Of a DNA stretch of 64,000 nt, positions 11,629-22,602 are shown piece by piece (positions within the stretch are counted from its first letter, which is position 1; every line of letters begins with the position of its first letter). The notes beneath the pieces are model-generated. The model was not told where the DNA came from, ran no database searches, and saw nothing but the letters and a program-made list of their open reading frames with translations. This DNA comes from Aphanomyces cochlioides (taxonomy: Eukaryota > Oomycota > Saprolegniomycetes > Saprolegniales > Verrucalvaceae), in assembly GCA_019828595.1 (NCBI GenBank), contig JAHQRK010000013.1:775501-839500 (forward strand). The letters run 5' to 3'. Both the position numbers and the translations under genes were made by a program.

Positions 11629-11698
11629 CGCACTTTTAAGCTTTCAGTTGCTAGATGGAAAATGGCGCTGCGGCGAGTAGTAGATTGGATTTGGTTAA

Positions 11699-12255
11699 GG
11701 GCGGGTCTGGATGCCCATCAATTTTTTTATTCCATAAAACTGAAATGACATTTTGCAAAATTTTTCCAAAGTTCCAAATTCACAATTTAAAATGGAATAG
11801 TTGGAGAATTTGTTATTTGTCTGGATGCCACAACTTCAGGCCCACAAGAAACTTCAACATAACCGGTACAGACGATTGCTGTCATACTGCTGTGTCAGTC
11901 TCTTCCGACCGGAAACTTTGAAATGAGCCAAAGATGAGCAAGGTTCGATCACTGTCGCTTCTCAGAGTGTTAGAACATGCAACAGTGATAATATATAGTG
12001 TGTGCGTGTATTTTTGTAGAGATGACAAGCTGAATCTCAAGCTTGACTCGATCAGTGCGTTCATGACGAAAATATGTCATAAAAAAATAGACCAATTTGG
12101 TGCATTTTTTTATGGCATAATTTGGCCAAAACTCCAGAAAATTGTGACAAAAAATTCTTTGAGAAGGTGGCATCCAGACAGTCAAAATTGAAAATTATGG
12201 CATATTTCGAATTATGGCATTTTTTGGCATTTTTATGCCATTTTCAGACGGGCCC
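11699..12255. mobile_element. Harbinger-type MITE, 557 bp
   Basis: The left end GGGCGGGTCTGG and right end CAGACGGGCCC are inverted, and both are flanked by TAA (11696-11698 and 12256-12258). TAA is the classic 3-bp PIF/Harbinger target duplication. Internally TGTCTGGATGCCAC (near 11818) has an inverted partner near 12165, and ATGGCAT repeats cluster near the right end. No protein is encoded. The ends match those of the 128-bp element at 21406-21533. Confidence 0.65.
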
Positions 12256-12258
12256 TAA

Positions 12259-13140
12259 GTCTGTTGACCAATCTTTCGCGGTGCGTAAACTGTTGCCAGA
12301 TGCCAGTACATACTGAGGAGATGGTGATACAAACTCATAGCCGTCCACTCCTAACCCTAAGAGAAGGTCAGGCAGCAACTATTGAGCTATATTTACCCTT
12401 TCGATTACCAAAAGGTGTTTGATAGACGCTGTCTTCGACTAGTCAAGCAGTAGAGTCTCCAGTCTTCATTGACGGCCATAGAGTGCAACATCTGTGACAA
12501 CTTGTCAGACACGATGACCATATGGAATACGTTTGTGTCATCTTCGTGATTGAGTATTCCTTCCAACGACTGCGGAATTGAAATGGCGGCAGTCTAGACA
12601 TGCTCTAATTACCTGGAAGTATGCTCGAGAATGTATTGAGACTTCTATCTGTTGAATCTCTGGAAGAAGGAAAAGCCTGAGAGCCTCTGGCACCATGAGC
12701 GTTTACGCCGACCGTCGAAGAGAGTAATCACTCAAGTATAAAGAGGATGCAGTTGCTTTGACGAACAGCTCATTGCACTATTTCGTGGCATTGACGAGCG
12801 TCTGCCTGCATCAATGACGTTGTATTGTAAAAGATACATGAAGAGTGTACTGAGGTTGTATCGCTGAAGAGTCGTGACATGAGTCCTCGATAGCTTCAAG
12901 AACTAGTGGATCGCTACTCGTTTCCTCAGAGTTTTCTTGGAGAGCAGTCAACGAAACGTGGGGGGGCTTAGCAACAATCAACTGTACACAACAGGACATT
13001 GATATGGCATATTGATGCCTGCACCTGAAATCGTCGGTTGGTTCGCGAGGGGTTTAGATGAACAATTACAAAGTGAAAACGCAACACTTCATTACATACT
13101 AGACAAGACAACACTGGGGGGGGGAGACACCTGTTGGATC
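12259..13140. other. Gene-free stretch
   Basis: No gene recognised. The right end holds the transporter 3' flank, including the G9 run (C9 on the gene strand) next to the stop codon. Confidence 0.5.
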
Positions 13141-14586
13141 TTACATGGTCTTCATGTCGAGCTTGAGGAAGAAAATGGCCACCAACAAAGCGATGGTACT
13201 GAGGATACCACCGACCAACACTGGCAACGCAAACGTCATCGACGTCTTCACCAATTGAGTCGCCAACGCAAAGTTGAGGAATTGACCCGCACAGTTGGCA
13301 GAGTTGAACGCACCAGCGTACATACCCAAGTCGTTGTCAGGAGCCAAACCGATTTGGTACACAATCATCGGCAATTGCAAAGCAAAGATCGTCTGCTGAG
13401 AGATCGAAGTCAAGATGACCAAGATCATATCGATCGCCACCACCTTGCAGAAAGACATGATGATCAACAACGCTTGAGGGATGCAGGCAATCACAATCAC
13501 CCACTTGGCTCCGATCTTGCGCACCAAGAAAGGCATGATCGCCAAGTAAGCCACACCGAACAAGTTGAACACGGTATCGGTCACACCACCGGCAAGACGC
13601 ACACCGTCGTTGTAGTCCTTTTGGCGTTGCGTGCATTCAGGTTGGCCTTCCTTGCCGCACTTGTCGGCGTTTTCAGCAAGACCATCCTTGACACGAATGC
13701 CGAAGAATTGGCCCTTGGCACCGTTGTAAGCAGTGTAACCGTATTGGAGGAGCAAGAAGATCAAGCAGTAGATCAACAACACCTTGGGGAGCTTCTTGAA
13801 TCCAACCCACAAAGCAGAGAACGCGTCCTTCAATTGTTGCTTCGTGTCAGGCTTGACGGCAGGGATGTATTGCTCTTCCTTCACGAACCAGCACACGCTC
13901 ATGCACGTCACGAACATGATGCCCATCAACATGCCCATGAAAGGCTTGATCGATTGATGCGCAGGACCAAAGAACATGATGTAGCCAGACACCACGAACG
14001 AACCGGCAATCGACCACACTTGACCGATCGAAGCGGCAGTCACTTGACGGTTGCCAGCCAAGTCAGCAATCAACAACACCACTGGCACTTGCGTCAAGTT
14101 GCACGTAATGTCCATCCACACGTAGCAGATGACCACAAACACAGTCGTCCACGTACGGTCGTCGCCCTTGTCACCGAGAGATTCACCAATATCCGTCGCG
14201 TTCATCATCACAGCCCAGCAAGCAATCGAGGTAATGGCACCCCAGAACAACCACGGCTTGCGGCGCCCGTACTTGCTGGTCGTGGTATCCGAGAGCACAC
14301 CGATCGTAGGGGCGACAAGAAGACCAGCGGTGGGACCCACAAGCTGGACGCCTTGCACGGACGAGTAACTCAAAAGCACTTGGAGGAGAGGTCCGAGGGC
14401 GGCCCATTGAGCAGCCCACGCCATGTTCATGGCCATCTTGGGACAGCAGACCAAAAACATCATCGGGATCGACATGCCTTCTTGTTGGGACTTGTCGACG
14501 ACATCAAGGCCATCGGCGTCCTTTTGGACGTAGTCGACATCGTTCGGCGTCACTGGAATCGCCGGATCTTGCACGTTGGTGGCCAT
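13141..14586 (-). CDS. GPH/SLC45-type sugar transporter, copy 1
   Basis: This is an MFS protein of 481 residues with about 12 hydrophobic helices and short polar ends. After the second helix comes SDTTTSKYGRRKPWLFWGA, the R/K-x-G-R-R-[RK]-P loop typical of proton-coupled sucrose transporters (GPH/SLC45). It presumably moves sucrose or a related glycoside across the plasma membrane; substrate is inferred. A hydrophilic loop with three Cys (near residues 306-320) may face outside. Start ATG 14584-14586 is 19 nt below a conserved initiator/promoter block. Protein is identical to copy 2. From codon ~32 to past the stop all four copies appear identical, while the first ~32 codons and promoters differ. 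GC-rich third positions suggest high expression. Confidence 0.9.
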   Translation of the reverse strand: MATNVQDPAIPVTPNDVDYVQKDADGLDVVDKSQQEGMSIPMMFLVCCPKMAMNMAWAAQWAALGPLLQVLLSYSSVQGVQLVGPTAGLLVAPTIGVLSDTTTSKYGRRKPWLFWGAITSIACWAVMMNATDIGESLGDKGDDRTWTTVFVVICYVWMDITCNLTQVPVVLLIADLAGNRQVTAASIGQVWSIAGSFVVSGYIMFFGPAHQSIKPFMGMLMGIMFVTCMSVCWFVKEEQYIPAVKPDTKQQLKDAFSALWVGFKKLPKVLLIYCLIFLLLQYGYTAYNGAKGQFFGIRVKDGLAENADKCGKEGQPECTQRQKDYNDGVRLAGGVTDTVFNLFGVAYLAIMPFLVRKIGAKWVIVIACIPQALLIIMSFCKVVAIDMILVILTSISQQTIFALQLPMIVYQIGLAPDNDLGMYAGAFNSANCAGQFLNFALATQLVKTSMTFALPVLVGGILSTIALLVAIFFLKLDMKTM

Positions 14587-14604
14587 TGTCGTGGTCGCCT
14601 TGGA

Positions 14605-14622
14605 GGAAATTCCGAAATGGGC
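14605..14622 (-). promoter_or_regulatory. Initiator/promoter element of transporter copy 1
   Basis: On the minus strand this reads GCCCATTTCGGAATTTCC, an oomycete initiator (CCATTTC) plus an AATTTCC box. The same block, slightly varied, precedes all four transporter copies at the same distance. Confidence 0.6.
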
Positions 14623-15700
14623 TTCACGGTCGATGCTTCCAGCACCTCCTTTGACAAGCTCAACAAAGACGCCAAAGTCTGCTTTGCTTGAAGATCAACG
14701 ATCACGAAGGCTCCAGATGTTGAAGCTCGCTCGTGGTTGCGACGGCAACATCAATACGATGTGTTACTCTTCTATTCTATAAAATCTCACAGGTTTCCAT
14801 ACTTTGTGCAAGCAAAGCGAGTCCAAGTGCATTGCTTGTGAAGGAAGCTTTTCTGTGTAGCGATGTCTAATTTGAACAAGTCCATGTCCTGGCATTGTAA
14901 ACCTCTTGATCGTGACTCGTGCATTGCTCAAACGTTCTAACACTCGACACCCCAAGTCTTGAATGCATCGAGGTATGAAATACGCAAGACTCTGGAGCGG
15001 CTTCGAGCAAGGCTGCACAAAACATCCATCGACGACAACTGCGGCGATGAGTCTCTTGTGAAAGACTAGACCAAGTGGTGTTTACATTGGTCGCTAGCAA
15101 GAAGCGTCGATGCTATCTGCCAAAATATCTCCTAATGGCCAAAGCTGGAAGTTTCGAGGTCCGGCGGGGACTGGCTCAGGCATTGCAGATTGATGAATCC
15201 AGATTCTGTCAGCATAAACGACACTTCTTATTGCCAAGGGCGTTGCGATCAATTTTTCGACAGTCAAATGTCTTGTATCCACTTTCCACTTGGTTCAACT
15301 TATATAACTGCCATGTATAAATAATTACAGGTTATGGGAAGATACAGTCTTGCTATTCGGAAGGTACACTGTGACGGCAAGCAACGCCACGGCTCGCATG
15401 ATTTCAAATGGCAGAGCATCATCTGGGCAAGACGGGAACAACAGAACAATCCAAGTAATTTTGCTCAAGCACGCGTTTGTACTTGTAGTTACTATGGAGC
15501 GCTCGATCTGGTCTGTCTGGTCGGTCCTTGCATGAAACCGTCAACGTTATTGAAACCGGCAACTATCTCGGACTTTCATTAGTCGTTGTTCCAAGTAATC
15601 TGGCCTCCTGATGTTATGCTGCCTTGGTTTGGCTCGAAAAACTGGACCCTAGACTGGACTTGTTGTGAGAACCTGTCACGGAAATCCGCGCGACACACTT
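14623..15700. repeat. Upstream arm of copy 1 (inverted match to 18770-19622)
   Basis: The promoter region of copy 1 matches that of copy 2 in inverted orientation. It is exact from the ATG out to about 14915, then diverged to about 15690 (shared GTCCAGTTTTTCGAGCC and GGCCAGATTACTTGGAACAA). Arm 1 has about 190 bp that arm 2 lacks. Related but more diverged sequence lies upstream of copies 3 and 4. No separate gene is convincing here. Confidence 0.7.
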
Positions 15701-15793
15701 TTGTCAACGACAGAAACACCCGTCGCCATCTCTGAATCCAAATTCCTTGACGTCCACCTCTTACATATTCAGCGACAGAGTGGCACTGCGTTT

Positions 15794-16189
15794 TCATTTG
15801 ACCTTGAAAAGTTGCTGGACGTGCTCAGAGTGGCATAGACGACAGACAAAAAAACTTCCAACGCATGATCGTGATCTCTCTTGTTCTCTGAGAAAAAAGG
15901 CGAGGCGATGCCTTGCTGTGATAAATGCCCGAGACAGCTCTTCTATACTGTCGATTAACATGCTGTTGAAAAGGCGGCCAAGCTGGGAAGATTTCAACTT
16001 GCAAGTCTTTAATCGCCGGCGTATTTCTAACGCAGAATCGCACACATAAAAGACGACACGACCGCTGCCATCCATATCACTCGCCCCCAGAAGGTCTCGT
16101 GCGTTTCTTCTTCCTGCTGTTTCTGCAGCATTTCCAGAGATTTGAAGCACTTCTAGGAGCGCCTCTTGCAACCACCCAATTTTGGACAT
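15794..16189 (-). CDS. Hypothetical protein, 131 aa
   Basis: An open frame from the ATG at 16187-16189 encodes a mixed-charge protein with a C-terminal CxxC (VCRLC) and no domain I recognise. It lies in the spacer between the two head-to-head transporter genes, next to the hAT element. It may be a chance frame or a decayed gene fragment. Confidence 0.2.
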   Translation of the reverse strand: MSKIGWLQEALLEVLQISGNAAETAGRRNARDLLGASDMDGSGRVVFYVCDSALEIRRRLKTCKLKSSQLGRLFNSMLIDSIEELSRAFITARHRLAFFLREQERSRSCVGSFFVCRLCHSEHVQQLFKVK

Positions 16190-16372
16190 CGACTTGCTGT
16201 GCTGCGAACGTCAACATTGAAAAGAAACTGCAGCCGCACTGCGTCGATTGAATGGAGACAAAGGAACGTCCCCAGACTTACAAAGCAGTTTCCTCATTGT
16301 AAAGAGATAAAACGGAGAAAGCTCTGATAGATTGACCAGCCTTTATTTGGCGAAATCCAAAGCGGTCTACAG

Positions 16373-18491
16373 CAGAGTTGTTGTACGTTACTGTACGGAA
16401 ATATATATCGTAATTCGTACAAGGATACAATATCGTAGAGTAATACGATATACGATAACATTATCGTACGTAATACGGTAATACGTTACGTACGAAATTA
16501 ACAGTTGTTCTTTACGTGTTGCATCTCAGCAACGTTATCGCATCAACGATGTCAGCCTTCATCCTCGACCGACGCTCACTCAGGATGTACCTGAGGCCAC
16601 TGAATGTTCTTTCGACGCTTACTTGAGTTGTTGGCAGTGCTATGGCTGTGAGAGCGATGGATCGCACATCTTCGTCGGGATATCCACACCAGTACTTGAC
16701 GATGTCGCCATCTCTTGGAAATCTCGTCCCACTCAGAGCCGCCTCGAGTCGTTGCTCCAACCCGCTGCCAGACCTGGCAATCTCCTCCACGGCTTCGGCT
16801 TCACGCAGAATAATTTCAATTGCGTCTCCGTCGGCATTAGCATTGGTGTTGCCAGAATTGAATGCTTCATTGGATTCAGCCAATTTGATCGGGTCATAGA
16901 CTGAACGATTACAAAAGCACAGACTGTCCCAAATCGCAATCAGTTGCTTCATGCCAGATAGCCTTTGATCCTTGGAAAGTAGCACTTGATACCTCAAATC
17001 AACCAGCACTGCTGCCAAAAAGTTATCACTTGTCAGAATCATGTCTTCGCACAAAGTCATAGTCTCGACGGGTTTAGATGCTAGGGTTGTTTCCTGATTC
17101 TGTAGACTACGTTTTGTAACAAGCCATTCAGTGTAGAAGTCCCCAGCCAACATCTCTCTCGCTTGAAACTTCCGCGTACAACGTCGAGCTAGCTCCAGCG
17201 ATGCCAATATATCACCCATTTTTGACCATTCTTCGTTCGTTACAGCGAGTGCGTGGTGAGCGGCAAACACTTGGTCAAGGGTCTGGCGTGTAAGATAACT
17301 TGATTGGAGCATGTCGAACGTGGAGCCCCATCTTGTCACCACATCGAGCAAGGGCAAGTCAACTTTTCGTTCGACTAAACTTTGTCGTACAGCCACAGTT
17401 TGGCATTTTTTGACAATTGATCGTATTTTTGTGAGGAGCATCATATCAATTTCTGCTTCCATGGCTGCAGCAACTGCTAATTGAAACGTGTGCATAGCGC
17501 AACGCACCCCACGACCACCACTGAGAGATTTGTCCCAATCTTCAAGAAATAGGCCGTCCTCGTCTTCTTCATTTTCGTCCATCTCAATATACCTGTCGAT
17601 CAGTTTACCCAATTTCACCACGTTGCTACCGTTGTCTGTGGTAATCGAGTATATTTGGCTCACGTTTATCTTGAAAGCCCCCAAACATTACTTTATGGCG
17701 TCGTATATTGCAGTCGATGTTGCACGTCCAAATAATTCATGCACAAACAATGTTTTTGAGACAATTTCGCTGGATTTGATGTCAATCATTTGCATGTTGA
17801 CGCCGAGGAAATGTCGCCTCTTGCGTGTACATTAATCCAACTTGATAGAGATCAATCGATCTCTAACAAGATGGGCAATCTCTTCACGTTGTTTGTTTGA
17901 AGCATCAAGAACCATTTGTCGGAGCACTGGACGGTTCAGAGACAAGTTCATTGCTGAGCATATTGGACGCATCAATTTGGCAAGGCTGGGTTGCTCAAAT
18001 GACGAAAGAGGCAGACCATCCTTTGTGACAGCTTGGAGGACGGCAGTTTCCCCTTCTTTCTTTGACAAAGCATACTTGATGACGACTTCCACTTCTTCCA
18101 GCTGCTCGTGCCGGGAGACAAAGTCGTCCATTGACATTGCTGGTCGCTTAGGTGATGATGGCACCACAACATCAGCGTGCTTCTTGCTCAAATGATTCTT
18201 GAGGACATTCACATGCACACTCGCAGATTTCGAAACATGCTTGAATTCGCACAGAGAGCATTCAGCAGTATTCCCTTCAATTCGAAAGAGCTTGCAACCA
18301 TCGTACTCTCGCTTTCGCCCCATGAATCTCCGGCGTGTATCATCCAGTGGTGGTACAGTGAAACTGTATTCCGGAAAGACTTATCGTACGGAATGATTTT
18401 ACCAAAAAGCTTATCGTAACGTAATACGAAATGCAATAACGTAAAGTAAAACGGTATTGCTACGGAAAATATCGTATTTCAACAACTCTGG
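16373..18491. mobile_element. Complete hAT transposon (2,119 bp)
   Basis: Terminal inverted repeats CAGAGTTGTTG (16373-16383) and CAACAACTCTG (18481-18491) are bounded by a perfect 8-bp target duplication, GTCTACAG, at 16365-16372 and 18492-18499. The subterminal regions hold many TATCGTA and CGTAATACG repeats, the usual clustered transposase-binding sites of hAT elements. It sits between the promoters of transporter copies 1 and 2. The perfect target duplication implies a fairly recent insertion. Confidence 0.92.
16512..18323 (-). pseudogene. hAT transposase, two in-frame stops
   Basis: The frame opens at ATG 18321-18323 with a BED zinc finger (CSLC, then HLSKKH, residues ~22-48). It continues in one frame through two TAA codons (17832-17834 and 17688-17690). 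RHFLGVNMQ, then YSITTDNGSN with the catalytic Asp, and WGSTFDML follow. The C-terminal dimerisation domain (VSVERTFSG...LSERRSRM) ends at 16512. One stop is easily explained as a Gln codon changed to TAA. Ends and target site are intact, so the element could still be moved by a working relative. Confidence 0.88.
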
Positions 18492-18769
18492 TCTACAGTA
18501 CTTTTGACAATACGGATAACAGAAGATGATCATGTTATCCGGACTAGAGTGTTGAGGAATCAATTTGCGACATTCTTTCACAGTCGATTGCTCTTGAAAG
18601 TTGACTCAATTGCAAGCCAAACAGAGCTTGGATTATACTTGACTTCGTCAGTCTTGACGAGGTCAAGGTGAAGAAAAGGCGTCCATGATGTCTTACGGAT
18701 AAGAAGGTACATCACCTCTTGATTGAGTAATGTTTGGATGTGACGTTTCTCATGTACTTGTACTGCATG

Positions 18770-19622
18770 TCGCCTGTTTCCCGCGACTGGTTCTCGCTTC
18801 AAGTCCAGTGCGGGGTCCAGTTTTTCGAGCCAAACCAAAGCAGCATAACATCATGAGGCCAGATTACTTGGAACAATGTCTAGAGACTGTCATTTCAAGG
18901 CGTGAACATTTTCAATTTCAAAGTTCGCAGAGTGGCAGACCAGACGAAGCGCAGCATTGAATTTTCAAGAGCAAGTGCGTGCTTGAGCAATCTCACCTGG
19001 ATTGTTCTGTGGTGGTTGTCTTCGCCTGCCATTTGATATCCCACGAGCCGTAGCGTTACCTGTCGTCACAGTATCCCTTGCAATCCCAAGACTTTATAAA
19101 CCTAATACCCTATATATTGAATACCGTCTCAGTGGCTGGCAGCGCCATTACGAGACTTTTGACGCTTGGACTGCAATCAAGGGTAGTTTATGCTGACAGA
19201 GTCTGGAATTTATGTCTTTCACCGTTCAGAGCCAAAAATATTCCTGTTGTAGCATCACAGGTCTTTGTGTGGCGTTGAGCTGACAATGTCGAGGCTTTTT
19301 GCTAGCGACCAATCTATATATCACCCGATCTACGATCAAGAGGTTTACAATGCCAGGACATGGACTTGTTCAAATTAGACATCGCTACACAGAAAAGCTT
19401 CCTTCACAAGCAATGCACTTGGACTCGCTTTGCTTGCACAAAGTATGGAAACCTGTGAGATTTTATAGAATAGAAGAGTAACACATCGTATTGATGTTGC
19501 CGTCGCAACCACGAGCGAGCTTCAACATCTGGAGCCTTCGTGATCGTTGATCTTCAAGCAAAGCAGACTTTGGCGTCTTTGTTGAGCTTGTCAAAGGAGG
19601 TGCTGGAAGCATCGACCGTGAA
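18770..19622. repeat. Upstream arm of transporter copy 2
   Basis: Inverted counterpart of 14623-15700. The last ~325 bp before the ATG are the same as in copy 1. Further out, similarity is diverged, and a segment of about 190 bp is absent relative to arm 1. No gene. Confidence 0.7.
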
Positions 19623-19640
19623 GCCCATTTCGGAATTTCC
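19623..19640 (+). promoter_or_regulatory. Initiator/promoter element of transporter copy 2
   Basis: GCCCATTTCGGAATTTCC, 19 nt before the ATG at 19659, is identical to the block before copy 1. Confidence 0.6.
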
Positions 19641-19658
19641 TCCAAGGCGACCACGACA

Positions 19659-21104
19659 ATGGCCACCAACGTGCAAGATCCGGCGATTCCAGTGACGCCG
19701 AACGATGTCGACTACGTCCAAAAGGACGCCGATGGCCTTGATGTCGTCGACAAGTCCCAACAAGAAGGCATGTCGATCCCGATGATGTTTTTGGTCTGCT
19801 GTCCCAAGATGGCCATGAACATGGCGTGGGCTGCTCAATGGGCCGCCCTCGGACCTCTCCTCCAAGTGCTTTTGAGTTACTCGTCCGTGCAAGGCGTCCA
19901 GCTTGTGGGTCCCACCGCTGGTCTTCTTGTCGCCCCTACGATCGGTGTGCTCTCGGATACCACGACCAGCAAGTACGGGCGCCGCAAGCCGTGGTTGTTC
20001 TGGGGTGCCATTACCTCGATTGCTTGCTGGGCTGTGATGATGAACGCGACGGATATTGGTGAATCTCTCGGTGACAAGGGCGACGACCGTACGTGGACGA
20101 CTGTGTTTGTGGTCATCTGCTACGTGTGGATGGACATTACGTGCAACTTGACGCAAGTGCCAGTGGTGTTGTTGATTGCTGACTTGGCTGGCAACCGTCA
20201 AGTGACTGCCGCTTCGATCGGTCAAGTGTGGTCGATTGCCGGTTCGTTCGTGGTGTCTGGCTACATCATGTTCTTTGGTCCTGCGCATCAATCGATCAAG
20301 CCTTTCATGGGCATGTTGATGGGCATCATGTTCGTGACGTGCATGAGCGTGTGCTGGTTCGTGAAGGAAGAGCAATACATCCCTGCCGTCAAGCCTGACA
20401 CGAAGCAACAATTGAAGGACGCGTTCTCTGCTTTGTGGGTTGGATTCAAGAAGCTCCCCAAGGTGTTGTTGATCTACTGCTTGATCTTCTTGCTCCTCCA
20501 ATACGGTTACACTGCTTACAACGGTGCCAAGGGCCAATTCTTCGGCATTCGTGTCAAGGATGGTCTTGCTGAAAACGCCGACAAGTGCGGCAAGGAAGGC
20601 CAACCTGAATGCACGCAACGCCAAAAGGACTACAACGACGGTGTGCGTCTTGCCGGTGGTGTGACCGATACCGTGTTCAACTTGTTCGGTGTGGCTTACT
20701 TGGCGATCATGCCTTTCTTGGTGCGCAAGATCGGAGCCAAGTGGGTGATTGTGATTGCCTGCATCCCTCAAGCGTTGTTGATCATCATGTCTTTCTGCAA
20801 GGTGGTGGCGATCGATATGATCTTGGTCATCTTGACTTCGATCTCTCAGCAGACGATCTTTGCTTTGCAATTGCCGATGATTGTGTACCAAATCGGTTTG
20901 GCTCCTGACAACGACTTGGGTATGTACGCTGGTGCGTTCAACTCTGCCAACTGTGCGGGTCAATTCCTCAACTTTGCGTTGGCGACTCAATTGGTGAAGA
21001 CGTCGATGACGTTTGCGTTGCCAGTGTTGGTCGGTGGTATCCTCAGTACCATCGCTTTGTTGGTGGCCATTTTCTTCCTCAAGCTCGACATGAAGACCAT
21101 GTAA
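19659..21104 (+). CDS. GPH/SLC45-type sugar transporter, copy 2
   Basis: The protein is identical to copy 1 over all 481 residues, with the same YGRRKPWLFWG loop and 12-helix layout. It faces away from copy 1, so the two genes are head to head, with the hAT element between their promoters. The N-terminus MATNVQDPAIPVTPND matches copy 1 and differs from copies 3 and 4. Downstream the poly-C run is 8 long, against 9, 5 and 7 in copies 1, 3 and 4. The downstream flank is homologous to that of copy 4 rather than copy 1, so the gene is a mosaic. Same inferred job: proton-linked sugar uptake or efflux. Confidence 0.9.
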   Translation: MATNVQDPAIPVTPNDVDYVQKDADGLDVVDKSQQEGMSIPMMFLVCCPKMAMNMAWAAQWAALGPLLQVLLSYSSVQGVQLVGPTAGLLVAPTIGVLSDTTTSKYGRRKPWLFWGAITSIACWAVMMNATDIGESLGDKGDDRTWTTVFVVICYVWMDITCNLTQVPVVLLIADLAGNRQVTAASIGQVWSIAGSFVVSGYIMFFGPAHQSIKPFMGMLMGIMFVTCMSVCWFVKEEQYIPAVKPDTKQQLKDAFSALWVGFKKLPKVLLIYCLIFLLLQYGYTAYNGAKGQFFGIRVKDGLAENADKCGKEGQPECTQRQKDYNDGVRLAGGVTDTVFNLFGVAYLAIMPFLVRKIGAKWVIVIACIPQALLIIMSFCKVVAIDMILVILTSISQQTIFALQLPMIVYQIGLAPDNDLGMYAGAFNSANCAGQFLNFALATQLVKTSMTFALPVLVGGILSTIALLVAIFFLKLDMKTM

Positions 21105-21405
21105 GATCCAACAGGTGTCTCCCCCCCCAGTGTTGTCTAGTGTATTATGTGAGCAAGTGTTGTTTTTGCAATTTGTTGATATTTGTCCATAACTTCTTGG
21201 GTCAACTGACGAAGTCAGAACGTGGATGTTGTGCATGCGGATAACACTGTTTCGCCATTCGCCATGTCAAGAATTTGGATCAACTTGCTTCGAATTTCCG
21301 GGCTGGCGAGCCTCGAAGGCATCGTTGGATCATCAGAACTTGTGATGATCGCTATCCGTATATCAGCTTAGTTTATCTCGCCACATGCCCTTTTCCATAC
21401 ATTTG

Positions 21406-21533
21406 GGGCCCGTCTGGCAAAATGCCATTTTACGCGATGGAGGTTTTACCTCTATTTTGAATATGCCATAAATCGTTGATCCCAATTTAGCTGAAAATGG
21501 CATATTGATTTTGAAATTTTGCCAGACGCACCC
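21406..21533. mobile_element. Harbinger-type MITE, 128 bp
   Basis: Ends GGGCCCGTCTGGCAAAAT and its near-complement ATTTTGCCAGACGCACCC are flanked by TTG (21403-21405 and 21534-21536). The homologous flank at 52197-52218 (inverted) lacks the element and reads straight through at this point, giving a natural empty site. It shares ends with the 557-bp element at 11699-12255. Confidence 0.75.
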
Positions 21534-22144
21534 TTGGTCACACAGGAGAATCACCATAACTCCATCAATTCTTTGAATAGAGCAATGTCAAGCGGTAACA
21601 TGCCTTGCTCTAATCCGTGTCTATCGGTATTATTACCGCTTTTCTTATCCTTAATTACCGGTAGGTCCCGGGTTGAATACCGGGAGTGCGCAAGCTTTTG
21701 GTGCACGCTGCTGGCCGGCAGCAAACGGGTGTGTAGTGGTTTCAAAGAAACCCTGCACCCCACCCCCTGATCAGCCGGTTAATGAGAGAGGGCGATATCA
21801 AGTTTCGTAGTATATCCGGTTAAAACTACTTCCAGTCTGCGACAGCATCCAACGACCTGTTTAGAGTTTTTCAATCAAAATTATTCAATTTTTGAATGAC
21901 TTGTCTTCGGAATTCACAGAAAAGAATTTCTACTATGTATATTTTATCCAAAAAAGAATTTCTACTATGTATATTTTATCATAAATTTAGTCGGCAACAA
22001 TGCAAATCGATTGGATCAAACCTCAATGATAGTCATGAAACCATTTCCAAGAAACTATGGTGGCTAGGAAATCGAGCATAAAATGTTATACCTTATCGTA
22101 AAATTCAACTGATTGACTTACCAAATCAAAAAGAGAAAAAGACA

Positions 22145-22408
22145 ATGTCAGAGTGGCGTTTCTTGATGAGAAAAATGGCAGCGTATCTTGAAGCATCTGG
22201 AGTCCAGATAACGCAGAGCCCAGACGAAGCTACAGTTGTAGATTGGTTTAAGAAGACGTCCCCGGTGCTTGCCTTTCTCTTCGACAATCACAAAAAAGGG
22301 CGAACAGCCACATTGCGAGTCTTGACGGTCGTACGGGCGATCCACGAAGGAACCTCAGCCCAAAGAGGAAACAAACGATCCAGGATCCGAGAAACAGAAC
22401 ATTCTTGA
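22145..22408 (+). CDS. Hypothetical 87-aa frame inside Crypton-like insert
   Basis: An open frame from the ATG at 22145 encodes a basic protein with no domain I recognise. It lies opposite to the recombinase exon within the insert, so it may be a small accessory frame or chance. Its 3' end enters a degenerate duplication: a ~130-bp segment near 22380-22510 is repeated, diverged, near 22556-22690. Confidence 0.2.
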   Translation: MSEWRFLMRKMAAYLEASGVQITQSPDEATVVDWFKKTSPVLAFLFDNHKKGRTATLRVLTVVRAIHEGTSAQRGNKRSRIRETEHS

Positions 22409-22602
22409 TGTCATTGTATCTGTGTAGATAGTTAAACGATGCATAATACAAAATAGTCTCTTCGCACCTTCATGCCATAACTTGTTGTTCTTGACGGGGA
22501 GCGACGGGACCTCGCCACCCAAGGAGCTCGCAAACCCCCCAAAATTCCAACAAAGGGAGCCAGGATTCAGGAGCCAAGACATGACTGATTCTATGCTCAA
22601 CG

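Noticed and set aside
13012..14691. Very long open frames (477-560 codons) antisense to all four transporter genes
   Set aside because: They follow the transporter codons exactly. Strong G/C bias at third positions removes stops on the opposite strand. The product is a His/Arg/Gln-rich string with no domain, and its ends change from copy to copy with the flanks.
15579..15797. Short frame in the transporter spacer
   Set aside because: It falls in the diverged promoter arm shared with copy 2 and is not conserved as a frame there.
16512..18323. Stop-codon reassignment (TAA/TAG as Gln)
   Set aside because: Some breaks fit Gln codons, but others are TGA or 1-base shifts, and the intact host genes use TAA and TAG as normal ends.
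21657..21700. tRNA-like T-arm (GGTCCCGGGTTGAATACCGGG-like) suggesting a SINE
   Set aside because: No acceptor, D or anticodon arm can be folded around it, and the B-box match is poor.
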